Source of the DNA: Turritopsis dohrnii
Taxonomy: Eukaryota; Cnidaria; Hydrozoa; Anthoathecata; Oceaniidae
Direction of reading: 5' to 3'
NCBI GenBank assembly: GCA_027922465.2
Contig: BQMF02000296.1
Coordinates: forward strand, 186,001 to 250,000
DNA: 64,000 nucleotides
Part shown: one piece after another, positions 22,738-33,708 of the stretch
Position numbering within the stretch: position 1 is the first letter of the stretch
How the letters are laid out: every line of letters starts with the position of its first letter
The notes under the pieces: generated by a model
Databases searched by the model: none
What the model was told of the DNA's origin: nothing
Seen by the model: only the letters and a program-made list of their open reading frames with translations
Program-made: the position numbers and the translations under genes

Positions 22738-23172
22738 AATTTCTTTTGTTTGTAGCAAATACATTCTGATATAACTTGTTAAGCCAATTTACACTTTTTG
22801 AAAGGTATATCAGCATCAGTGTGACTTAGACCTAAAAGATTTTAAAAAGCAACAAAGTTTTGTGCGAATTTTCATCTGTTTAAGTTTAGATCTATTTGGT
22901 TTGCATATTACAAGTTGGTTTTGAATTACCGCCACCGCTACACTATGGTTACGCTACGTGGTTACACTACTCATTAAACTATTTGTTGTATTGTAAAACT
23001 TTTTAACCATTGTTTCATATGAACAGTCAATTGTTCGGTTAATTGAAAAAGTAATCCTAAAGAAAGTTTAAATCTAATGTAAGTGAAAAACTGTGAAGAC
23101 CATCCGTCAAGGAGTTTTCCAATCTGATCACCCATTTCAGAATGATCATGCTCACAATTCTTCTTGTTTTAT
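22738..23172 (+). repeat. Dispersed repeat, copy on + strand (inverted copy 32168-32395)
   Basis: Both ends match the reverse complement of 32168-32395: CAAATAC...ACTTGTTAAGCC...ACACTTTTTGAAAGGTA at the start and GAAGACCATCCGTCAAGGAG...GATCATGCTCACAATTC at the end. This copy has about 240 extra bases in the middle. Class unknown. Confidence 0.7.
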
Positions 23173-23805
23173 TGCATCTACACAATGTTATCAAAAGTTT
23201 AAATGATATACACGGGTTTTTTTTATAAGCAACCAAGGTCAGACCTTAGTAGTAATGTTGCTTAAAAAATGACCATTTTTTAGTAGTCATGTTGTTTAAT
23301 TTGTTGCTAGGAATTAATTGAAAAAATACGTATTTCCAGTCTTCCATACCTTTGTGTATGCTTAAGTATTTAAGTATAAAGTGTAGGACATAGTACTGCA
23401 ACCTAGTGTATCAACCTAACATAACAATTTTAAGAAATGTGCTGTAGCTATAATTGTGCTCCATCATTTCAAAATTTCATGTTGCTAAGTTATGTAAGAT
23501 CCTTGTAGTACTGTTGCTAAACTTTTTGAGAAAATTTACTAGTGTTGTTTATAAACGTGTTGCTTATAAAAAAAAGAACGTGTATGTATATATTTGTTAC
23601 TGTGCAAAGCTTTACAAAAACATTCATCTGAAATGTTTGATCTCCCTCACCCTTGTTCTCTTCAAAACAATAGAAATGACATCACAAAACAGTGCTTGTT
23701 CTTTAAATGACCATTTATCGAGTTTGGTCAATTGATGCCATCATGTCAACTCTGTGAATGAAGGGGGTTATTTTATGCCTGTTTCGATGCATTAAAAGTT
23801 ACGTC
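23173..23805. other. AT-rich stretch without recognised genes
   Basis: Short frames only, and no conserved motif. Several GTTGCT(T/A) and TAGTAGT words recur between 23220 and 23570 without a regular unit. Confidence 0.4.
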
Positions 23806-24366
23806 AGTGCTTTTTTTAGACTGTCCCAAATTGTAAATTTGGATTTTTTTGAAAACAGTTTTTTCCAAATAATTTATACTAGTAATCACATGTTTGAGAG
23901 GGAAATTTGGGATAAATTTCCCGAGTTCAGTTTTTTGAAATTTTGAAATCTCCCGAGTGAAACGAGTGCTTGTAATCACGAAAATAAACATGTGATTACT
24001 GGTTAATCACATGGTGACAAGGACCCAAGGTGGTGGCAAATGAAGTAAAAATCACAAAAGTAATTCAAGAATAGCATCAACATATCTTCCTTTTGTAAAA
24101 GAAACAAATGACAGCGTAAATCAAAACATTCGAAAGTTGTCAATTTCATGTGCGATCGGCTATTCGAATGTTGAAAAAAGAAAACACGGGAAATTACAAA
24201 TTATCAGCGGGAAATTACAAAACAGCGGGAAATTTCAAAATAACGCCATTGACGATGTCAATCAAATTTCACGCAACCATGTGATTACATGAAAAATCAA
24301 TTTTGGGTTGTAAATTTTTCTCACAATATTTCAATTATTGCTAAAAATAACCTGCAAAATTTTGAA

Positions 24367-26337
24367 GAGCGTAATTGGAATACACATTCCAAAATGACAA
24401 CAATTGTCTTTTTTCTTCTAAATAGATTTCCTGGCACTCAACAAACATGTTTTTGCTTTCTAGGGGTTCTATGATGATTGAATTTTTATAATCCGGTTCG
24501 AAGAGCACTTTCGGAAGGAGAATTCCAACTGAAAACTGAGTAAGAATAAAAACCTAGATATTAAAACTAGTAGTCATATGAATGCACGAGTGAGTTAAAA
24601 TTAGTATCTCCTTCGAATTTCAAGTTACCTTTTTAGTAATTTATGAATTCAAAGGGTGATGGGGCATAAAAGGAAGACAGATTCCATATTAAATCAAACC
24701 TAACAACTTTATATATTATGATTAACATTTCAATGAAGCGCTTTCGACATTTAAAATAATCCAACGTATAATAGAACAAGCTAGGAACAAATATAAACAG
24801 AAAAATCAAACTCAAGAGCAAAAATGGAAGAAAAATTCCATTTAGAGTGATAAAAAGGTTATTTGCGAAATTTTTACCTTGCAACCACAGTTTTCCAATT
24901 CAAGTTAATGAAGAAAATTTGAGAAAAAAAGGAAGGACTGTGATGTTTGCCTTAATCTTTTAAAATCTAATGTAATAGTTCATTATCAGAGCCGTCTAGG
25001 AATGGATATTCCAAAAAATTTTGGAATGGAATGGATATTCCAAGAATTTTGAAAATTCCATTCCTAAAAGGAGTTTTCTAAATATTTGAGATAGCTTTTC
25101 TAATCACAGAATTAAATACAGCTGTTTCAATGGACAAATCGTCGTTAAACTCCACGTATGCATCGAAAACTTCATCTGGAGAAAATACAATTTTAGTGGG
25201 CAGTAGTTGAAATTTTCTGATGTTCAAGTTGATGATTGTAATGAAGAAGATGTTGATGATGATATTGAGAAGACGGAACAAATCTATAACTTTGTTGATA
25301 CACCTTCGTACATTTCGTTATTTTCTGGTTGTTCCAATGAACCTTTATACTTTGTAAAAGTTGAAGAGAAAGGAATTGCACTTGAGGAAATGTCTGATCC
25401 TTACGGTCATTATATTACTTCTGGAGAAAAGTATTTTAAAGGATACTACATGAAGTTGATTCGATCAAGGAATGCCCGCAGAAAGAAATTTCATTAGAAA
25501 ATCTTCCAAAAGTGCTCTATCTTTTTCATTTAAGTTTTATCTCATTTCTAAATACCGGCACGCAGGTATATTCATTACATTATAGTATGTTTCTACGGGA
25601 AAAGACTGTGTTTCCTGGATAATAAAAAATATCATAGAAGCTTATACTTTTTTTCGTTTCAATAACTCACAAAGAAGTACTTTTTGTATATGGAATAATC
25701 CATTCCGTAAGTGCTCGCAGATTCCTAATTTTCTTCAAATTAATGGTAGGACTTATTTCTTCTTTGACTGCTCATGTTCTTTTATTTAAATACACGAGGG
25801 TGTAGATTTTATTTTCCATTCAGTGTTAATATGCAGTGACTGTGGAATATTCCTTCCATAATTGCTCTTGAAAATTTAGAATTGTTTACATAAATGTTCT
25901 TTTATTGTATTGGCATTGAATAAGTGTTTTTAACCTTATTGAATACCCCTCTTTTACCATTTTTATAGTACTATTGATTTTTGTTACTTTCAATATGCAA
26001 CCTAATTTTAATGGAATATTCCATTCCAGAAAAGCTCTAAAGAACGTTTATAAGTATTTTTTACAGTTATTGCACCTTTTAAAAGTTAAATTTTTGTACT
26101 TTTCAAATATGATCCATAAAAGCATATACAGGAGCGTTGATTTAAGATGCCTCCTATTTTTTCTTTAAAATGGAATATCTCTTCCTAAAGTGCTCATTTA
26201 ACAAACTTTTCAATTTTAATGAATTCTTTCATACGTGCTCTTTACGGCAGAAAATTTTCATATTATCGCTTATTGATTATCGCTCATGGAGTTTTTCTGC
26301 CAATCCCAAAATGGAATGCTTCTTCCAAAAGTGTCTC
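24367..26337. repeat. Symmetric array of a 25-bp motif in opposite orientations
   Basis: The motif reads TGGAATATTCCTTCC, four variable bases, then about GTGCTC. Five copies in reverse orientation start (low coordinate) at 24367, 24503, 24662, 24816 and 24989. Six forward copies start at 25492, 25691, 25843, 26012, 26171 and 26312. Spacing is 136-199 bases, mostly 140-170. Length is held at 25-26 bases although the sequence between copies is not conserved. The two innermost copies flank the 25207-25497 ORF, and the right one overlaps its stop codon. Confidence 0.8.
25207..25497 (+). CDS. Orphan ORF or terminal exon inside the motif array
   Basis: 97 codons open to a TAG at 25495-25497, with no ATG at the beginning. 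An AG at 25205-25206 could be a splice acceptor, so this may be a 3' exon. The product starts acidic (DDCNEEDVDDDIEKTEQ) and then has YISLFSGCSNEPLYFVKV, a YGHYITSGEKYFKGYY stretch and a basic RSRNARRKKFH end. I do not recognise the family with confidence. It resembles repeated cnidarian transposon-borne proteins. A DNA-binding role for the flanking motif is only a guess. Confidence 0.45.
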   Translation: MKFSDVQVDDCNEEDVDDDIEKTEQIYNFVDTPSYISLFSGCSNEPLYFVKVEEKGIALEEMSDPYGHYITSGEKYFKGYYMKLIRSRNARRKKFH

Positions 26338-26739
26338 CTAACTTTGGAGGGTTGTAAGTAACGTTGCAATTATTGTTTTAGCTCGAAAAAGCAAATTTGA
26401 AATATTCAATCCTATTCCAACCAGTTGAGTCAAATTATAAAATTATATAAGATTTGGATATTCCAATATTGTTCCTCAAATTCAAAAGGTGAAAAAGTGC
26501 AATTTGGGACAGTCTAAAAAAAACACTGACTTACAAATGTTGTGACTGGAGCCTCAATGCAACTCATCTCGTGACTTTGATCATAATGCGAGACAGTTCT
26601 AAAACGATTTTGTGTTGAGTGTTGAGCAGCCTTTAGGCTTCCTAAAAAACTGGCTTTGTCGAAATATTTAAGCATATAAGTATTCCAGTTATCAGGTCCC
26701 AAATCAACCAAAACATTTTTTTTTGGATAAAAATTTGTT

Positions 26740-26828
26740 TTCGTTTCCGTTGTTAATGCATAGCTTGCTGTGTGTACAAATTGAAATGCTTGAGCGTGGG
26801 GGCATTTTTAGCTAAAGCTACATGCTAG
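26740..26828 (+). mobile_element. Helitron-like 3' end, plus strand
   Basis: Ends TAGCTAAAGCTA, then CATGCTAG, then host T: a short hairpin followed by CTAG as in Helitron 3' ends. About 75-90 bases before it match the reverse complement of 29768-29855. The 5' start of the element was not identified. Confidence 0.5.
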
Positions 26829-27265
26829 TTTTAATATAGATATAGATAGAGACTTATTTATTTATTATTTATTACTTAGTGATTGACAGTCGCCAGGAGA
26901 GTCAATTTGATTTTCTGAAGTAAATTTTGTCTTGATTGTTATCTTAATGATAATGTATAAAATGATCATCCTGAAACTTAGAAATAGCTATAAGAAAAAA
27001 TGGCGGCTTACACTCAGTTTTCCATGTATTTGTCTGTCATAAAACTTCAATTAACCTAATGGCTAGTTAAATTATTAAAGTAAAGTTCGTTTGACAAAAC
27101 TTAAATTAGAAAGATGATTTGTTCTGGCGGCTGACAGTCTTTAAAAGTCACAAACTATTAACAAAATATAATATGAACGTACATGCAAACTATAAAATTA
27201 TAAAATATTAACAATGAACCACTAAACTCTGTAAATCTAAAATAGCTTACTTGAAAATAAAGTAA
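26829..27265. other. Repeat-rich non-coding stretch
   Basis: No gene seen. TGGCGGCT and CGCCA words begin here and continue into the next repeat block. Confidence 0.4.
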
Positions 27266-28175
27266 GCCGCCAAATGGCGCTTTTACAAAATTTTGATTTG
27301 AAATTAATAACCAGACATACAGTAGAACAACATATCTAAATCCTAACCCTGAAAAGTGAACATATTGGGCACATCCTTATATGGATTGAGCCGCCATTCT
27401 GATCACTTAAGGAATGTCAGCCGCCACCTCACTCTTTCATTGCATATGATAAAGAATTTTTAATCATTCTGCTAATAAAAAATTTCAAAACAAATTGCTT
27501 TAGAACATTTATAGCTAATTCTTATAAGTTTGTTATCATTATAGCAAATTTTAGCATCTATATCAGCTACTTTTAATGAAGCATGCCACCAAATGGCTTT
27601 TTTTCTAGATTTTGATTTACAATTAGTGACTAGACATAAAGGATAACACATGCATATCCCAGCCCTGAAAATTGAGTACATTGCTCACATCGCTTTTTAA
27701 TAGCATAAAGCCGCCATTCTGCTCACTTATGGAGAGATCAGTCGCCATCAAATCAGCCACCAAATCCGCTCACAATTTAAAAGATTGTATCTTATCAATG
27801 GGTAAACCACTAGAAAAAACCTATATCACTCTGTACAGAATTTAGTAATCTTATGAATGATATTAGGGTCTTTAAGCAAAAGCAACGGGAACTAGTTTAG
27901 AACGAGAACTACGTCACAAAATATTACCGCGCGTGTTCGTGAATGAAGATTCCCTGAGTTGCTCTCTCTTCGAGAACCGTGTATCAGATAGGAAATGCCA
28001 CAAATCATAGGTTTATTTTTGACTCGCATCAATAAGGAAATAAGATTATCAGTTAGTACTATGCTTGCCTGTTTATACACAGCTGGTAGTAACCAGCTTT
28101 TACTGATGATGTTCTTTGATACGGACAAAACATGTCTTGCAAAACAAAACAAGCCGCCAGATGGCGTAAAGATCA
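27266..28175. repeat. Diverged tandem repeat rich in GCCGCCA
   Basis: 27266-27440 and 27585-27760 are clearly related direct copies about 319 bases apart. Both run from GCC(G/A)CCAAATGGC through ATTTTGATTT...CCCTGAAAA to GCCGCCATTCTG(A/C)TCACTTA. A further GCCGCCAGATGGCG occurs at about 28153. No coding potential is evident. Class unknown. Confidence 0.6.
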
Positions 28176-29518
28176 GCGCACTGTACTAAGCAACGTCTCA
28201 CTCAAGTTTGTGAGCTGAAAATGTCTTAAAAGTAGCCTCGTTTCTAAATAATCATTAGTAATTAAGAGTGGGATACTCACATTACATCCTTACTCCGTAA
28301 TATGAAGGGAAACTTAAATACCAAAACACAACAAAGAGAAAGCTATGTATAACCACACGACCATTTTTATTGACTTTTACTATTACTTTCCTTTTACTAT
28401 TCCTAAAGAATTTGCACGAATTGTTGGATGCGGTCATTTTTTTTCGAGAGTTTCTCAGTTCGACAGGTAACTACAATTAACTTATTTTAAACCTTGCTTC
28501 TTTCTTCACGTCTTCACTTAAGCTATCTCTCTGCACAGTTTTCGTAAGAAGATCCTTATATTTTGTTTCTCCAGTTCTTAATGTTATTTTTTTTGGATTC
28601 ACAGCTTATATCAGATGACTTTTCTTTTAGAATTTTTTTCTTTCAAGTTAGGTACTGCCAGACATGTGAATGTGTTTACAAACGTAATAACAGATGTGTA
28701 TAAGTTTTTAAAGACTGGTCCCCACACTGGGCCGACTCCTTGGTCAATAAGTGAGAAGCAATGAGTCTAATAAATCATAGCAGTAGCTAATGCAAAAAAC
28801 TATTTTTAGGAATAGAATTATGTTATTAATATCAAAAACAAAAAAATGCAGCCGAACACCGCAGTGAAGCAGCGGCATTTTGTTAATCGTATGACTTGCA
28901 CAGTCTTTCTTGTACTTTCATAATACTGACCGGTGATAAACTTAAAAATCAGAAGCGACGGCGACGACAACCTTTTCTAATAGTCAGCTGGCTAAAGCTG
29001 CTGACTAAAAACCAAAAAGATTTTACAAAGCGATTGTCGATAAGGACTCTTGATTCACGACTCTTAAGTTCCAAGCCAAAATTCAATGGCGAAATACAGA
29101 AAAACTGTTTCTGCCGTGGGTTTTAGCAAGATTGTTACATACTATGTAATTGAAAACTAATGAGCATATTCTTGTAAATAGCTTAGCTAGGCCAATCCGT
29201 AAAAGTAACCGATGTTTATGCGATATTTTGCAATGAAAATCATTTCTGGAGTAGATAATAAAACCATTTCACCAGTTTTTATCTAGTTCTGAATATAGGT
29301 CTATTTCAAGTCAGATTTTGGTTAGATAAGGTCTGATAAAGTTTGATGAGATTGCATGAAGTTTAAGAAGTTCTGAAAGGTCTGGATGTCTGGTAAGTTA
29401 GCAGGTTAATCAGACTGATTTGATGAATCGGGCAAGTCCGAAAATGGATATTTCATGATGCTTTCAACAGACCAAAATAGATAAAACAGAAGATTGTAAT
29501 TACTGCTACAAGTGAATA
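28176..29518. other. Stretch without recognised genes
   Basis: Short unrecognised frames only (for example a basic 76-codon frame at 28896-29126). Around 29290-29400, GTCTGATAAG / GTTTGATGAG type words repeat loosely. Confidence 0.4.
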
Positions 29519-29748
29519 GATCGTTAGGTGAGAATTATTTTGTACTATCTCCAATTTCTTTAAACTGAGAAAATTAAGTTTTAAATTTCATAACCACACA
29601 AAATGTTTAAGAAACCTTTGTATGGAAAGTTACTTGGTATATTTTGAATACATCGTATTTGGAGTCCCTGACCAAAAATTATTTCAAATTTGCTAGTACC
29701 CACTCTCCTCCAGGGAAAGTTTGCAATTGGAGATAGAACAAAATAGTA
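29519..29748. repeat. Small inverted-repeat element with GGAGATAGAACAAAATA ends
   Basis: The left end ATTATTTTGT(A)CTATCTCCAATT is the reverse complement of AATTGGAGATAGAACAAAATA near 29735. Related words GGAGATAGAACA recur at 34200 and 34373, and the outer GTTAGGTGAGAATTATTTTG matches an inverted copy ending at about 34410. Possibly a MITE family. Confidence 0.45.
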
Positions 29749-29767
29749 TCGAAACAAGTGATATTTA

Positions 29768-29855
29768 CTAGCATGTAGCTTTAGCTAAAAAATGCCCCCG
29801 CGCTCAAGCATTCCAATGTGTACACACAGCAAGCTATACATTGCAAGTTATAATA
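29768..29855 (-). mobile_element. Helitron-like 3' end, minus strand
   Basis: On the minus strand it ends TAGCTAAAGCTACATGCTAG followed by T, with the same roughly 75-base tail as 26740-26828. The two tails face each other about 2.9 kb apart, as independent insertions on opposite strands. The 5' end was not found. Confidence 0.5.
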
Positions 29856-29880
29856 TTAAGACGACGAAACATGAATTGAT

Positions 29881-29960
29881 CAAAAGAAGACACATTCAGG
29901 TTTGACACGTTCATGTATTACAAAGCTTTCGGCTGACAACAGCCATCTTCAGTGCGAGTA
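29881..29960 (-). mobile_element. Penelope-like element tail
   Basis: On the minus strand CTGAAGATGGCTGTTGTCAG is followed by CCGAAAGCTTTGTAATACATG. This is the conserved sequence often found at the 3' end of Penelope-like retroelements. No RT or GIY-YIG coding sequence is adjacent, so it is a short 3' remnant. Confidence 0.5.
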
Positions 29961-32167
29961 CATACAGAAATGAAATATTTTTTAAACAAACGCCTTTTAT
30001 AACAATTATCAAAAAATAAAATATTACCTAATAAGGTAAATCAAATGTCAGTATGCTGCGATTACGCAAGCACTCCCCAGACGATTGATTAACCGAACTT
30101 ATCGAATAAATACAATGGAGCAGAAGAGATATTTTTGTTGAGAATAGGTTTTTTTTTATAGATCATTAAGCTCTCTTTTATTTCAAGAAGATAGTTACTA
30201 CGTGCAAGCTATACAACGGAAACAAAAACAAATTTTTGTCCGAAAACTCAAAAAAATTCTGATGAATGTTTTTGCAAATCTTTACACAGAAACAAATATA
30301 TACATTTAAACTTTTGTTAACATTGTATAAACTAAACACAATAAAAACAAGATTCGCAAAAATGCGACTATATATTTCCCCAAGATTGCAAGCATTTTAT
30401 CAATTATTGTGTGTACATTGATAACCATGAGAAAAATGATTAAATGATTAAAATAATTACAGTATAAATACCATCAACCTGATACTCAGATTGAATTTAA
30501 TACCACAAAAAAACTTACTTTGAACTTATTATGATATGAAGTTGTTCACGGCCAAATGATAAGGTTTCTCTTAAAATTTTTTGCTGAGGAGTTCAAAAGT
30601 GACTGAGAAGTTACTATGGACACGTAGCTAAAATGCGACTAATATTTCCCCTTAAACAACTGCATATCAACAACCCCATCAATGTGTAAGACAATTTCAT
30701 CATAACATAATATGTATGATCTTTATTGTTGCAGAAGCTATCCTTTATACCATAAAATCACGGTAAACAATGTAATTTGAGAGAACACTTGCTTTTTGTA
30801 ACTTGGATAAAATTATCTTACAACATTATACAATCAAATTTGTATACAGGTTTTCTGTACAAAAGAAGAAAAGAAAATTGTTAAACCTAATTTTGATACC
30901 ACAGTATACTTTCGGGTAGACATATATAAGCAAATAACTATCAAAAGTAATCAAAATCTCTACTAACAAATATTACGTGTAACATTTCAAATTAGGACAG
31001 AGTAGTTATTTTCAAAAAAAAGGATGGGCTTAAAGTGACAATTTATAAAACTAAATTCAAGTATCCAGAATAAACATCTATGTTCAAAAAAATATGTTCA
31101 CACTCATTGTTTGTGGTAAAAACGACCTTCATATATAAATCCCAAATGGAAAAAAAATTTTGGTAGTGAAAATACATATTCATAACCAAATCACCACATA
31201 GCTGAAAGTAGAAGTTCCTGTTCCGGCTTGATTTATTTTACAGACTGTCATTTGTATTGTGCTTTGATTTACGCTCGTTGTTCGTACAGGAAAATTGACA
31301 GTATATAAATTTTGCAAAATAAAATATGACATACAGTATGTATCAAAACAGTATACGTGACCATGGAATTCATCCATAGTAAACTATGTTTCTGTTGTAG
31401 GATTAAATGACTATCCAGGGAAGCACACTCGACCAGATTCTTTCAAGTTATTATGTGTCTCAATCCTGTGTGTTTTAAAATATTATACGTAATTGGTTTT
31501 CTGAACTTCTTATTGCATATACGACATCACGTTTTTACTTGCTGTTTTTGTATGTACTTTTTGAATTATCAAACTGATTGAACTGGTTGTTCTCCACATG
31601 AAATGGGTTTCCTTTATGGCTGGTACATCGTGATTTCAGTTCAGTTGGGCTACATTATATATCAGGATGTAAAATAAAAATAAATCTTCAGCCTGGCTAT
31701 TGATAATGAATTTTCACCTTTGCACTGAAACCACAGCTTCAATGGTTTGCTGTTCGAAGCAAATTAATTACCAATCTTCATAACATTGTTATCAACAAAA
31801 ACAAAACATCATTGACCATTGATATATATATCAATTCTTTCTGGTTTTTACGCGTTCATTTCATTCAAAGTTTTTACAAAGCTTTTTAAGACAACACTGA
31901 ACTAAAACGATTCATTTCCATCATTTAACATCATTTAACGTTTCATCTATTGAATCATTTTAAAAGCTACCAGAAAAAAAGCAAAAATCTTCCACTGCAC
32001 TGACTGAAAAAAATGGCGTGCTGTAGACTAGCCTCTATTCTTATCTAGTTTGGCTAGGCGAAAATTCAATACCGAACCGCGGCTATAAAAGTGAACAGAG
32101 AAGAAGGAGAAGAAGAAGGAGAAGGAAAATGCCGATTTTAACATATATTTCGCCCTACGGGGAAATA
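29961..32167. other. AT-rich stretch without recognised genes
   Basis: Scattered short frames without motif support. No clear tandem or inverted structure seen. Confidence 0.4.
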
Positions 32168-32395
32168 TATAACAAGAAGAATTGTGAGCATGATCATTTC
32201 GAAATGGGAGATCAGATTTGAAAACTCCTTGACGGATGGTCTTCACGGTTTTTCACTTACGTTGTAATTGAGTTAAACTTTCTTTAGGATAACTTTTTTT
32301 TTATTGATGCTAATGTACCTTTCAAAAAGTGTAATAAAGGCTTAACAAGTAATATCAGAAAGTATTTGCTTCAAACAAAAGAAATGTGTGAACTG
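32168..32395 (-). repeat. Dispersed repeat, inverted copy of 22738-23172
   Basis: Reverse complement of the two ends of 22738-23172, here without the roughly 240-base middle. The two copies lie about 9 kb apart in inverted orientation. Confidence 0.7.
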
Positions 32396-32720
32396 AAACC
32401 ATGGATACGTATTTTATAATCAAAACAAGATTTGTTAAAGGAATTCTGAAAGAGCCAAAAGAAAAAAAAAAAACTTTTTAAAAAAAAATCAAAGCAAAAA
32501 ATCCATTAGAAATCTGCGTTTTAAACTTTGATTCAAAACAAAAAGTAGCCAATGTTTATAAAAAAAACAACAAGAAAATGTAAAAAGCTTTTACTGATCA
32601 TGATCACACACTAGTATGATTAGGTTTGGCGCGAGGAGGACAGCTAAAATAGAAAAACACGAAGAAAGACAATTTGTAATATAGCTTTCTTGCATACACA
32701 GAAATCCAATTAAAATCTTT

Positions 32721-33076
32721 GCCAAAAATTAGTGCGTTGAACAAAGTTTATTGAATGAAATATTTAGAGCTAAAACATATATATACAAAAATAAAATGTA
32801 TGGTTGGCAAAATTTCAGATTTCAAGCTGTGCTTCAAAATCCTTGTCGTTCACTTCACTAAAACAACACAAAAGTAACACGAAAAATGTCCAAGCAATTT
32901 TAGCATACGATCTTCCTAAATAACATAGTATAATACAATAATAAATTAGGAAAGAGATACGAAAAAACATTCTATCTCTCCCAGTTACAGTACCATGCTT
33001 TGAAACGGAAAAAAAGCAAAGTCAGCTAATAATTGTATTCCACCGTGTAACGTCAACACGAAAGTTGGAAGATGAA

Positions 33077-33109
<33 letters not shown>

Positions 33110-33186
33110 AATCGGAAACTGACATTCGCCTATCTCGTGAAACTACTATGCCTCCTCGCTCGCTTACGCTCGCTGCGGGGGCAATT
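32721..33186. repeat. Dispersed repeat, copy 2 (copy 1 at 16673-17103)
   Basis: Near-identical to copy 1. The GAT run at about 33071-33104 is expanded to roughly eleven triplets, against about five in copy 1. It ends with the same GC-rich CTCGCTTACGCTCGC sequence. Confidence 0.8.
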
Positions 33187-33336
33187 AAAATTATTTTGTT
33201 TTAACTCCATGCTCTTCTTGCAAATTCATCTTTAACTGACAAAAATATTTTATATGGTACGAAAAAAATCAATTTTCCTTTATGTTGCTTCTGTGTATAA
33301 CTTCTGTGTATAACACTTGGAGTTGCCAGCACTACA

Positions 33337-33708
33337 ATGTCAATGTTGGGAAGAAATCTTAAGGATGATCCTGCTATTAAAAATGTTATACTTTGGTTTG
33401 ACTCGTGCAAAGTTTATTTTTCGACAGAGATAGTTATAATCGAACAGAGGTTTTGTGAACCTAGTTGTTCCAGCATTCAAGAAGTTGATAATATTCATAG
33501 TCAAATTGACAAGGCCTTCTCTCCAGTCGAGATATTTTCTGCACTTGGGTTGGTGCAAATGCTACCAAATGCGAATCAAAAACATTCGTTCATGGTAATA
33601 CAAGTGCAATCAGCCAGCATTAAGTACATCAAATTTATCGACCCTTTTAAACAGGCTAAACTGACCAAGAGTCAACAAACCAGAAAGTCTACCCAAAAAT
33701 CTCCATAA
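33337..33708 (+). pseudogene. Fragment of a DDE-type transposase-like protein
   Basis: An ATG-started frame of 123 codons. NVILWFDSC, then CSSIQEVDNIHSQIDKAF and EIFSALGLVQML, fit a widespread unnamed animal transposase family in which W(S/F)DSC precedes a long core and an EVDN(V/I)H box follows. The segment normally between these blocks is shortened, and the protein ends soon after, so it is a deleted copy. Family assignment rests on motif memory. Confidence 0.45.

Larger units (their letters stand above)
23806..26528 (+). mobile_element. 2.7-kb TIR-bounded DNA element (hAT-like ends) with internal repeat array
   Basis: The left end CAGTGCTTTTTTTAGACTG and the right end (reverse complement CAGTGTTTTTTTTAGACTG) continue in common through TCCCAAATTG. 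The CAGTG start is hAT-like. The flanking octamers AGTTACGT and ACTTACAA match at five of eight positions, as expected of a decayed 8-bp duplication; a 4-bp TTAC duplication is an alternative. Inside are eleven copies of a 25-bp motif and an ORF at 25207-25497. A full transposase is not present. Confidence 0.6.

Noticed and set aside
28896..29126. Basic 76-codon frame
   Set aside because: No conserved motif, no splice context, and surrounded by noncoding repeats.
32028..32246. 72-codon frame on the minus strand
   Set aside because: It lies over the dispersed repeat 32168-32395 and a GA-rich run; no protein motif.
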